In this document: piece after piece, positions 1 to 42,300 of the stretch | Layout: the number at the start of each line of letters is the position of its first letter | How positions within the stretch are numbered: the first letter of the stretch is position 1 | DNA from: Owenia fusiformis | Lineage: Eukaryota; Annelida; Polychaeta; Sabellida; Oweniidae | Reading direction: 5' to 3' | NCBI GenBank assembly: GCA_903813345.2 | Contig: CAIIXF020000012.1 | Span: forward strand, 35,816,528-35,880,527 | DNA length: 64,000 nt | Made by a program: the position numbers and the translations under genes | The notes under the pieces: model-generated | Databases searched by the model: none | Seen by the model: the letters and a program-made list of their open reading frames with translations, nothing else | Told to the model about the DNA's origin: nothing

Positions 1-239
1 CCATGACGTCAGTTTTCTCCTAAATGGTCCCATATATGGTTACATCAATACTTACTTATTTACAAAGAAGGACCATTTTACCCAGAAAACCAGCCAATCA
101 AAATCCAGGCTTTGAATCATAGTTGTACAAAATGATGCTGTGAATCATGGGACATACTATACCTCCGTAGTCACAACTAAGAGGATACTGGTATATTAAA
201 ATGAGTACAGTTTCCATAAATTTAGTCTATACATTGTAA

Positions 240-29902
<29,663 letters not shown>

Positions 29903-29962
29903 TATGAAATTAAGATAATGACCAAATTCAAAGAAAACTCAACAAATATTTTGACTTCAAAT

Positions 29963-29970
29963 GCGGAAGT
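29963..29970 (+). promoter_or_regulatory. ETS-like site
   Basis: GCGGAAGT, close to the CCGGAAGT ETS consensus, 60 bp upstream of the Rab35 start codon. Confidence 0.4.
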
Positions 29971-29993
29971 ATAGAGGCGTGGAAGTAGGTCAC

Positions 29994-30003
29994 TGCGCAT
30001 GCG
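29994..30003. promoter_or_regulatory. NRF1-like palindrome
   Basis: TGCGCATGCG matches nine to ten positions of the NRF1 consensus and is unusual in this AT-rich, CpG-poor surrounding. Confidence 0.5.
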
Positions 30004-30351
30004 GATTTTTATTGAAAAATTCTACTATGTAAGCAAATACTTCATTTAATAAATATAATTAAGGTTTTTATCACCCAACCGGACCAATGGATCAACAGAA
30101 TACAGATCAAGGTGTTTAATTAAATCAATTTTATTGAATAAACGACTTTAAAAATGGCTGAATTTCTTAAATTATTTTGTACCACTTTGTACTTTTCGCT
30201 GCAGACTCCACTTTTGAGGTCTGAAAAGTTCAGAAAGTTTTGCGGTGGAATTTATCCAAAAAGTTTAGAATCACTGGGAAAATATCGTATCGTGCGTACC
30301 AAAGTTATAATTTTAACCACGACAGAGCTGTTGAGATTGTGACCAGTGAAA

Positions 30352-30364
30352 ATGGAGGACTTGG
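30352..30364 (+). CDS. PXN: Paxillin exon 1 (start, LD1 first codons)
   Basis: 13 nt of coding sequence, MEDL plus one base, then GTAAGT. Joining to 43785 regenerates MEDLDALLDEL, the diagnostic LD1 start, which fixes both the ATG and the splice. Confidence 0.9.
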
Positions 30365-33300
30365 GTAAGTTTTCTTCATACAACTTCCTGTGCAATTTCT
30401 GCCACAAAATGATTTACATTTTTGGGTTGCCTTTCTAACTTTCTTTCCCATCTGAGCCTAATTTCTTGGCTCATCGCTGTCAGACATGTCCAGAATGTAA
30501 GTACCATGAAGGATTGGCTCCCAAGGATGTTTCAAGTCGATGCTCAATATCAGAGCAACTCATTCAGTGCTATCATGCTGCGGTATTTCCTAGGAAAGGA
30601 ATTCATGGATGCAATGCTACGGAGATGCATAGATGCCAGCTAGATTGTATGTAGTGGTAGTAAACTAAGAACAATAAGTAAACCTTAAGATGGGACACAG
30701 AATTGAAAAAGTCACTAATTGATAAAATGACCACGATTCAAACCTTTCTTTTCTGCAACTGATCTAACAAGTCTTGTATTACTTTCTATTGTGATTTGTT
30801 TGGTTCTATACAATTGAGAATTAACGCTGTATTTTAAGTTTAACTGTGGCAAATGTATTTTTTGTCTTCTCTGGGATCGAGTTTGCCAAATATCCCACAA
30901 ATCTCGTCACAATTCCATGAAATGATTAAAACAATGTAAACATCTTCTGATTTGGTAGTCAGTATCGGAAGATAAAATTACCTTATTTTTTACTCTTATA
31001 ACGTAGACAGAATAACAAGATGCTTCAAATGATGTATAATTTGTCAAAGATCTTATGCAATATCTGCACAATCTTGAAAAGAAAAACATAAAAAACTTGG
31101 TGTTTTATCTTGAGGTATTAACATTGAGGTACTGATACTACAACACAAATCGTGCCCAGGCCCGTAGCCAGGGGGAACCTCCCCCTTGCCAAAATTTCTT
31201 TCAAAATCATGCAGTTTTTCACCATTCTGGCCATTTTTTGTTTGATTTTTGGCCAAATATGCCAAAGTGAACCCCCTAGAATTTTTGGGAAAAGTAAACC
31301 CCCCTTGAAAAATTCTGGCTACGGGCCTGGTGCCTGTATCTATGGGAGAATGGCCTATTCTCTAGTGATAGCTAGTTCAGTATGTTTAAAACAATGGTGA
31401 TGAAACAAGGCATTATTGTCTGACAACATGTCTCTTAATTCATACCAGCAATCTAATGGATTTGAACTATTGTTTTGATTATTTTGGGGACAGATAACAA
31501 AGACATGGGCCCCCATCAGAGAATCGAGATAAAATGCTAAAGTCAGATGATCTGACCTGATCACTTGTCCACAATAGGATGAAACTAACATGAAAATTGG
31601 TAGACAACATATGTTGGTTTGTTTGGATTCCATTTGATATATCAAACCTTCAATTTCAGTTAAACCAAATAGAATTTTTGGTCAAACTTGTTCCATACAA
31701 AGCAAAACAAAAATGCCTTTCTGTTGGTACATTATTTTGTTCTGTCCCTTCTTATGGCGGTGTTGGGTCCCCGGCTATGAGATTCCCTTATTACAACTGG
31801 GGACCCAGACGTTGCTAAAAGGAGGAACTCTGCTCCTTCGTGTATAGTTGGACCACTGTGGCCATGCAAACTTATAAAGTTAGGATTGTAAACAACTCTA
31901 AAAAAATGCTAAAACATCTCCTAATCAGAAATTTAAAGAAATCTGCTTTGCTCAGGACAGTCGTTATTGTCACTTAAGTGAACGGCAGACAAATTGAAGT
32001 GGCTACTGACAAAATAATTCTCCAGTTCTATAACACGTAGCTACTTTTTTCGCTAAAATCTCTTCTGATACACTCTTAAGAAAATGTTCAATTTTCCACC
32101 TGTTTCTATGGAAAACCATCATTTATTTTTCAGTTTGGATGAACTGATTGAAATTGAAAATTATCAACAAGATTGAATACAATTCTCAAAGGAAATATTT
32201 GGGTTATAACACAAAAACATTTTCGATCTCATTCATTTTTGCTTGATGAAATGTCGTACCCATGAGTTTTAAAATCAATAGGTAGCAGGTTATTAATCTT
32301 GTCTTCCAATCTATTGTCGTTTTATCAGTCAAGGGTCTAATTTATTTGCTGCTAGAATGTAGAAAATCATGAAATCATTTTAGACCAGATATAACCATTT
32401 TCAGGCAGAATATATGAGGAAAAGTCAGTCCATCCTGTAGCTCAGTGATTGTACCAATAGCAAGGGCTTGTAGGTTTGATCCCCACTGAGGGGGACTGGC
32501 ACTGAATTTTTCACATCAGCCCTTAGTCCAGGATTTCATTAACCAATTAATCAACATGAAATGAGAAAATACGATTAGATATGATAGTCAGACTCATTCT
32601 ATTACAGCTAGCTACAATATAGGGGTCATTGACTTGAAGTCAGCATTTATTAAGATTTTATCAGCCTCAAAATATATTTATTTGTCAGAGGGTTCTTCAG
32701 AGGGTACTTATTATAACTTACTAGTGTCTGATCTGCAGGGTAGCATAATATACTTCAGTACTGTTCTATCTCTTATGAAGCTTTGCTATTTCAAGGTGTG
32801 TTGAATAATATTTTTGAGATTTCTTACATCGTAAAATATTTTCAGTATTCCTATTAATCTCTTAATATTCGAGGGTTCTTATTATCGCCTTTGAGTGCCT
32901 TTAAATCATCAAAGATCCAGAGAAATGTAAAATTAAGTACAAGATCACAGAAATTAGAGGACTTCTCTCTTTCTGATTGCTCATTTCAAGAAAACTTTGA
33001 GTGATACTCAAGACTACTCATCATTAATGGTTTTCAAGTACATGCTACTATCTCTTGCTATCAACACTCAGACATGCTCTTGTTATTGTACTAAAGTAGT
33101 GAATTGAATTGAGTTACATATCCATGTGTGTTCATTTTTGAAACTTGTGATTTCTTGCATGTCTTAAGATTAGAGAGGTGTTCAGATATACAGGTCAGGC
33201 CCATAGCCAGGATTTGCCAAGGGGGGTCACCTTTTCCAGTTCCAGGGGGGGTTCACTTATGACAATTTTGGTCCAAAAATGGCCAAAATCACTTAAAATG

Positions 33301-36300
33301 TGGTCTGAATGGTGAAAAATGCATGATTTTGAAAGATTTTTTTGCCAGGGGGGGTTAGTTCAAACTCATCGACCCCCCCCCCCTGGCTACGGGCCTACAG
33401 GTATCACTTCAGATTTATTCATTTGATTTGTTCTATTTGCATATACGAGGCTAGCAACATATGTATATATTCACTAAATGTTCTTGACAGAAAAATGAAA
33501 GTTCATATAATTTATATTCAGAAATATGTTCAGAATGCCAAAATAATGTTTAGAATGCAAATGACACTATTATAGCAGACATACTTCCAATAAATTTTAC
33601 AAAGTGGAATTAAAATTCTGCAGTCTGTAGTTATTAAACAAAATCCAATGCAAATTCCAACACTTGAACTTGGTCGGGAAAAAATTTTTGAACCTGGCAT
33701 TTGTCTACTTTGAAACCCTCACAATTTGATTCTAGTCTTTTCTTATATTAGGGCTTTATTTCTCTATACTAAGGTAGGTTTAACTGTATGCTGGAACACT
33801 GTAATTTTGGTGGCTCCAAGGGTGCTCACTCTATAGGTTTTACTGTACCATATATGTATATGGCATATTCCCAGAATGGAAATGTGAAGTACTGCTCTTA
33901 TAAACTAAAATAGGATCGAGTTTCAGGTTTACTTCTTGAAAAAAATTGCTTCAGTTTCAAAATATTTTTTGCTTATTTGCATCTTATCTCAAAATAATAC
34001 CCAAATTTTCAGTTTTAATCAAACAACGCATTTCTGTATCGTGAATCTTTAGTTACCTTAATATGAAGACAATCCACATCATCTTGGAATCCATGTCAGT
34101 CATAAGGATTCATGCAGATATCACATACAGTAAAACCTATATGTATTTTTTCTTGGCAAAAAAATGTTCAGTTTTGGAAGGTGTTCGCTACAAAGAGGGT
34201 AATTATTTATACAGAAGTCAGTAGAATATGTGGAGGAAGGGTGTTCACTAGAGACAAGTGTTCACTAGAGAGAGAGATGTTCACTAAGACAGGTTTTACT
34301 GTAGTTCAGTATGGATTCAATTGGATCAGGGTTATATTTACTAGTAGATCAGATGTTTTGAATCCCTCGTTCAAGGGGATAATTATTGGTATGTTTATTA
34401 AAAAGATTGCTTTCTTAGATTTTAAATTTAATATCTTTTACTGTGCCACTTAGAAAATAACAGACCAGACAGATCAATTAGAGTATCATAATTCTTTGTT
34501 TGCCGGGCCTACCATCTGCTGGTTATGTTGTGCCATGTTACAAGGAGTTACCTACAAGAATATCCTATTATTTGTTGAAAATCCCTTCAAAACATTTAGA
34601 TCTACCTGATGCAGATTTTTGGCTAATTCCGTTACCATGGCAATAGATTAGGGGCCATTTAAGGACTTAGAACTATTTTGTAATGTAGCACTTAAATTCA
34701 AGGAGAAATAAGCTGTATAATAAACTTATTCAAATACTAATGGGAATGAGCTAAAAGTGTTTAGATTAGCAGGTGTTCACATTTTAATGCTCTGTAAACA
34801 TGTAATTCAATTGGAGACTGAGAAAATGGTGTTCAGGTTAGAGAGGTATTCAGATTAGAGAGGTGTTCAGATTACAGAGGTGCAGATTACAGAGGTGTTT
34901 AGATTAGAGGTGTTTAGATATACAGACTTTACTGTACATGGCTAATGTCAGCATAAGGCTGCAGAATATTAGATTATGTAAATCTGAAGGTAAACCATCA
35001 TACTAAAGGGGGGGGGGGTTATGCTATGTAGAATTGTATGTGTACTATATACAACCTTGCTGTCTTTGATATATATCTTTTTTTATTGATGTTATACCTC
35101 GTCTTACCCTAATTTTCAGTGCCTTGTAATTAAACTCTTGCTGATGAATCTCAGTAAGTGATTATAGGATTTTTAGCAATTCTGTTTTTCTAAATTCAGC
35201 GTTATGTATCATAGTAAAAAGTTACCTTTTGCCAAAAATGTGTAAAGGCATAAGGAGGATGAATATATGACCTTCATCAGGCCAACCTGCTAACTTAAGG
35301 TAACTTCAGCATACTGATAAATACCTACCCTGGAGTACAACGCCTACAGTAATGTAAACTATGCTCTGGATAGCTCAAGTACATAAACAGTTTTGGTACT
35401 GATCAGATCTCACACCCCCCTCCCTGTGGTCTTTAATAGAAGTTTGAAGATGAAATAAATGCCAGGAATTTATGAATGATGGCATATCATTCCGTGACTT
35501 CATTTCCAATTGGTTAGCAAGATTTTGATTGACCCTTTCTGTAGATAAGGCTAGATTGATTGATCTCCATTGCAAAAAGTGTACGCGAAGCTCACTTTTA
35601 GAGGAGCGAATTTTAATTATTGAAAAGGGTAGAACATACATCCACCATCTTAATACCAGACCTCAAAATACCTGGGCTCACTTTTGAGAAAATGTCATGA
35701 CAGCTATGTTTTAAAATGAAAAATAGAGTGGAAAAGAGTGGAATTAGAGTGGAAAAGAGTGAAATTAGAGTGGAATAAAGTAAATGATTATGAACCTACT
35801 ACTCCAAATTGTATAGAAATGCTGGGAAATTACACTTTATTCAAATTTTAGAGAGAATTAGGGAGAAATCAGTATGATCAATGAGAAAATTTAGGTAACA
35901 GACTGGTGTAAATCTATCATAATGTTGAAACATGGGCCTATGTTGAGTTTAATATATCATGGTACTTTGGTTCTTTTAATGCTCTCTCTTATATGCCCCA
36001 TCCCCACTAGGGATGGGGGAAGGGTTCATTGACTTGATAGAGAATATATTCCATTGTAAAATCTAAAATTGTATAGAGTGATATCAGCAAGGAATAAAAT
36101 ATACAGTCTGAGCAGTGTACTCTGCTTTTATTTGTGTAGAAATATCAGGAAAAATTTACTTTAAGGACATCATTTCCTGGTATAATTTACTTCAATTTGA
36201 AACAATTAGGGATATTTGTTTAGGTAAACTGCCATTCTAAATTACCAGAAACAAGGCTTTTACTAATAATTTGAGAGTAGCTGGTTAACTTGCCCTTATG

Positions 36301-39300
36301 ACTTGTCCTTATGGACCTGGTAGACTTGTTTTATTCCAATGAAAGTATATGTAAAAGTATCAGCTGGTCTGTATCCAGTTTTGGAAACCTGTTTATAACC
36401 AGAAAAACACTTAATTTTTAAAGAGATCATATGTCATTTATAAAAGCAGCCTTTCTTGGAATGGACTTAGAAATCTCAGAATCAAATATTCATTTTTTGT
36501 GATCTAGGAAATGCCACAGCTGTACTCTTATACTTTGTACATTTTCTCTGTTATTCCTTAAAATTATGATAATCTGTTGAGTAAATGATTTCATTGATTA
36601 AGGATATCTCCCTTGAGTAAATCACCTAAATGTTCCTAGTTTTAAGTTATACACTTTTAGTCTATAAAAAGCCACAGTTAAACTTATATCTGAACACTTC
36701 ACTAATTTGAACATCTCTCTAATCTGAACACCTTTCAATGTGAACACTTTTTCTGAGTCTCAAATTCTTCCATTGGTTCACATATTAGAAAATCTTGAAA
36801 TGTGAACACCTGCTAATCTGAACACTTTTGGATGGTTCCTTTGGTGTTCAGATTAGACAGGTTTTACTGTATATCTTTGAATAAGTATTAGCTCATGACA
36901 AGCTTCGCTGTTATTAATTATGGTTAATCTAAGAGGTAATATAAATAGCATGGTTCTCCCCAGGAGACTCCATCTTGAAAATATCCATATGGTCTCCCTT
37001 ATTTCACTCATCCCTCCCTTGGATTTGATTTTTCTGCATTTTTATAAAATTTTTGATGTTTACCTCAGGCATGTTTGTTTTCTTCCCTGTTTAAGCTATA
37101 CATTTTTACTAAATTTTCAATTCAACCATATTTGACGTTATTTTACTTACGCATGAGAATTTAAAGGCAAGCACATTCTACACCTGAACTATATTTACTT
37201 ATGTACTATACTAACCATTGGTTTTGGTATACATTTTTAAAATTTCTGAGTATCTTTTCAAATGAAATGAACAAATAAGTAGCATCAATCTCTCAATTAT
37301 GAAAAATCCCAGGATCTGGAGGTATCTGAATCAAGAATCTGCAGGGGGAAAGAAGGAATTTAATAATGAAAGTGCTCAGAGAATGGCATTTTAAAGTGCC
37401 TCATTATTAATGGAGAGTTTCCAGGAATGTAACCTCTAAAATCTTACTTCAAATATCAGAAGTTCTGCTTAATATAAACCAACCACAACTCAGTCGCAGT
37501 CAGGTATTTTGCCACCAACATTCCAAGGATTTTTTTAATGTAAGATAGCTAACAAAATAAATCTATCAACAAGTGATAAAATACGTTGTTCCTACAGGTG
37601 CTTTCTTAGATTCAATATCAGTCTTGTAATTGTAGTCCAAAGAAAACATGGCCAAAATGTAAATTGTGGGGATGATGTCTGAATTTAAGCATTTCAAATG
37701 GTGTAGATGGGATTCAAATAAAGGGGAGGCAAACTTTAATTGTTGAGGTAAACTGTGATTGCTGAGACAAATTCCAATGGGCTAGGCAAACACCAGTATA
37801 TGAGGCAAACAGGTGAGGCAAGCTCTAAAAGTTGAGGCAAACTCTAATAGTTGAGGCAAACTTTAATTGTTGAGGCAAACTCTAGTAGTTGAGGCAAACT
37901 TTAATTGTTGAGGCAAACTCTAATAGTTGAGGCAAACTTTAATTGTTGAGGCAAACTTTAATTGTTGAGGCAAACTCTAGTAGTTGGGGCAAACTCTGAA
38001 AGTCAACATAAACTTAAATTGGTGAGAAAAATGTTAGGCAATTCTGATTTTATACAAGCTACGGGTAAGTTGGAATAGTTGAGAGGATTAAAAGAATTAA
38101 GTATCATCAGGGATCAGGGGAGGATAAAGTTGCAAAGATGTTCTTAGAAGTGTAGAAAACCAGACTAGCAATAGAAAAATAAAGGGGGAAAGGGTGGAGG
38201 TTCAAGTTGGATAAAAGACAGCACAGGGGGGGGAGATACAGTTTAGATTGGGCCAGGAAAAAGAGAGGGGTATAAGAATTTAGAGAGGGGATATAGCTTA
38301 TAGGTGCAAGAGGGGTGTTTCAGGGAATAGAGGGGCTACTTGATTGAAGATTACATGCAGGGCTGTTTAGTTGAATCATTGCTCCATTATCACCATGGAT
38401 ACTAATTTGTGATTCATTCATTTTATGAATCATACAACTGTTATAAGAGAAAGGGGTTATATTCCTCAGAATGGGTATATATTTAAGTACAGTAAAACAT
38501 GTTTTCATGAACACCTCTCTCTAGTGAACACCCTTCTTTAGTGAACACCTGTCTCTAGTAGACACCTTTCCTCCTCAACACATACTTTCATGAAGTCTGT
38601 GTAAGATACCCTCTCTGTAGTGAGCGCCAACCTACAGTGAACACATTTTTGTGGCCCCATAGGTGTTCACTGTGTACAGGTTTTATTGTATCTGTTCTGG
38701 AATAATTGTCGATATAGATACCCCCCCCCGGCCCCGCCCATGATGTTTTTTCATTTTATGCAGAAATTTCACAATTTACCTTTTTTAAAGAGAATAGGTC
38801 TCGTTATTATTATTTGGGTATGCCTAAAATCTTAAGTTTATATGATGGTTGTAAGTGATATCATTAATATCCCAGAGTAGATATCATTAATATCCCAGAG
38901 TATATATCATCAATACCGCCAAGTAGACATCAAGTTTTGTTAATATCAGATTTATTAAGAAAGATGAAGATGGTGTGCTAAATTTTCAATACATGAAGAT
39001 GGAAATATCTCTTTGTTGATATTATAGATGTCTCTGTAGATATCATTTTGGTGGTATCAGTCTGCATCAAGCAAGATTCTCTAACCCCCTCCCCTCCTTC
39101 CTCAGGTTTGTGATTATGTTTGTTTGTTTAATCTATATTTCCTCCAAATTATGGAGTTAATAAAAATATGAAAGAAAAAGATTAAAGAATAAAGAATAAG
39201 AGATGAGATTGGGGATAAAATAGTATCTTGTTACTATGTTTACTGGTAGAGATGGGGGATAAGCCATTTGAAATTATTCATGTTTTTGCTGAGGTAGAAC

Positions 39301-42300
39301 TGTCAATTCTTGGATATTAGGACTTGACCTCTGTACAATTCTGTATTGGCTACCCCAAGCATAATTAATTGATGTTTGATCCAATCTTCATCAAATGGTA
39401 AAAAAATCTTCATATCAGTTTTCAGTTATTTGATAGACTTTAGTTCAATTGTTGAGAGCGCTGGAATGTATTGTTATTGTTTTTGTATCATATTTAATGT
39501 TTTCCAAATGTTGTGATTTTTGTGAAATATGGAATAAACAAATGACCAAATAAATAAATAGCTCTGTTGTCAACACTCTAAATTATGTACAAATGCCAGA
39601 AACTGGGTGTTAGATAACAAAATATGCGAATAAGTGATGTTGCGTTCTATTTTATGAAAGGGAGGAAGACGTGATATCCCAGTATTCAAGCAAGTGGGTG
39701 CTTCACGCACTTGAAATTTTTAGAATAGACTAGACCCACTTGAAAGCTTATTTACACCCATTTAAAATGAAATATTTTGGAAAATTTTGGGATGAAACTG
39801 CAAAAGTAAATCTCAGCACGAACTTGAGAAAATATCCTTGGATTAACAGTGAAGAGTATTGATGGAAAGTAAATATTTGGAATGTAATAATAATCCACAA
39901 TTTCCATTGAAACACCACGTTGCCATGGAAATTAATGTTAGTTTGTTTAATGGCATGCTTTTTTTCTTAACTAAGAATAATTCTGTTTCTTCTAACTAAA
40001 GAACAAAGAAGGGGTCAGAGAGGGAGGGGGACATCTATATTTGATTTGATATCAAACTTTTGGGACTATTAACAATAATAGAAATGTTTATGTTTAGAAT
40101 ATTATGCTTATATTTTGTGAATTCTTTTTTGAGAGTGAACAAGAGAAATCCATTATTTCTGATTAAGTGTACTTATATGGCTATTGATCCGTCTTTAAGT
40201 GTTGTTTGATGAGCTTCAGTAGCAAAGGTAGAATGTTTCATTTCCTCATAAATGTTTAACATGAAATATTGCATCATAAAAATATGACAAATTCAGAAGT
40301 CAGAACTCTCATTTTGACAACTACTGGAGCATGAACAAAACAAACAACCGAAATTGAGCAAACATACAAAGAAATAACAAAAAAGCAAGGAAACAAGCAA
40401 AGAAAAATATTTGATAAAGTCAAGTTTTGAATATCAAAAATAACATACAGTTAAGCCTGTTTAATCTGAATGCCACTTGAACAGGCCAAAAGTGTTCAAA
40501 TTAGTAGGTGTTCACATTTCAAAGTTTCCAATTTATGTAAATCAATGGGAAATTACAAAATTGAGACCAAGAAAAAGTGTTCACTTAGAAACATGTTCAG
40601 ATTAGAGAGGTGTTCAGATATACAGGTTTTTCTATATTAGATTTACAAATATCATAGATTGACCTGAACAGGGTATCAAGATAAACATTGAGAAATGCTC
40701 CTCAGTCCAAGGTTATTTCGGGCCAAGAAGAAAAAAAAGAAGAAACTCAGAAGTGATGAGGTTACTCTTATGTAGGGGTGAGACGAGTCGAAAAAATCAG
40801 ATTCGAGTCGAATCCGATTCGAGTCAGAAAATGACGATTCGAGTTTCGAATCCGTTTCGAGTCAGATAAAGTGCGAACAACATCGCTTTTGACCGTTCGT
40901 ATTTTTAATGCGTCAATGGTGGAAAGCCGGAAATATAAACAAACACAATTCGTCGTAAGTTTATTCTGATTTAATTACATATATTCTTTCATTTATGTGT
41001 ACATACAATATAATAATTTAATACAAGCATATCCAAGTCATTGAAACTTATATATTCAACGCAATATCGAGTAAAAACATGCATATTGACAGTATTTTTC
41101 TGAATTTTTTTATTTTTTCGAAATTTTTTCTCAACTCGAAAATGATTCGATTCATCAACTTCGACTCGATTCGACTCGACTCGAAGCCCCAAACCCGCGA
41201 GTCCTCGACTCATCGGGTTGTCGTCTCACCCCTACTCTTATGTCAAGTACTAGTGCACGTATGTAGGATTCATATATTTCTTATTTTTGCAAAAAACAGA
41301 CTGGAAAATTGTCTATTTGTAACATATTGTAGGCTGAGATGATTTTTATTGTAGGCTGAGATAATTGTAAGTGTAATTTTTATTGTATTAATCTTAGGAT
41401 TTTGCAAAAATTATGTAAGTTGATGTAATAATTTGTTATGTAACCACAAGAAGTATATTGTTATAGTCTCCAACTCTTCATGGATGGTGTTTGGAGGTTG
41501 GCATTTGGCAGTTAATGTTTGGTGATTGGTGTTTGTAACAAATGGCAGAGAGTGATATTGATCACTAATAGAAAGATACAATAGAAAGACATTTTACCTG
41601 TTAATATAGTATTTTTCATTTTTTCAAAAAATTTGCAAAAATGTTTCGAATAAGAATGGTAGTAGATTTTATTTACATTACAATTATAATTTAAAAACAT
41701 TGCTTCTTTCAGAGTTTTTGACAGAAATATGAGTGATTCTGCCAAAACTTGAAATCTCAATGCATACTGTAAAGTCCAATTTAGTAGACTAACCCTATAG
41801 AAATATTTTGTTATTGTATATTTTGGGAACTTGGCCTTCAGTATATATTTGACATGGGAAATATATTTCACATAGATGTCAACAAAATGAGGTAAAAAAT
41901 AGTTGATAAATCATTCAAATATGCTCATGGGTCAAAGGTCATTTACTGTTGTACACCTGTTAGTAAGTATATTATGTACAGTGCAACTTGTGTTTGTGAA
42001 CATGATTTTGAAAAATCTGTGATTAAATTCAGAATTTTTTTTTACCAATTTTTGCTGCCAATGTTGAAATGGACCATGGTCATATCATATCAGGGGGGGG
42101 GTGTGGTGTGGACTTGCACCTAATGCACCCTCTGGTACACCCATGATTTGAAACACATAAAAAGCACTCATTAATTAACTAATTGTATCGTATATTAATC
42201 ACAGACATATGGGGTGAGTAGGTGGCAAAATCTGCATGGGTAGAACTTAAACCATTGACAGGACATGCAGATTTCATGGTTCAATTTTCTCTAAAGCCAT

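Larger units (their letters stand above)
29903..30351. promoter_or_regulatory. Divergent promoter region between Rab35 and paxillin
   Basis: The start codons of Rab35 (minus, 29902) and paxillin (plus, 30352) are 449 bp apart head to head, so 5' UTRs and promoters of both must lie here. It contains an ETS-like GCGGAAGT (29963-29970) and an NRF1-like TGCGCATGCG (29994-30003), both common in bidirectional housekeeping promoters. Transcription starts are not determinable from sequence alone. Confidence 0.7.
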
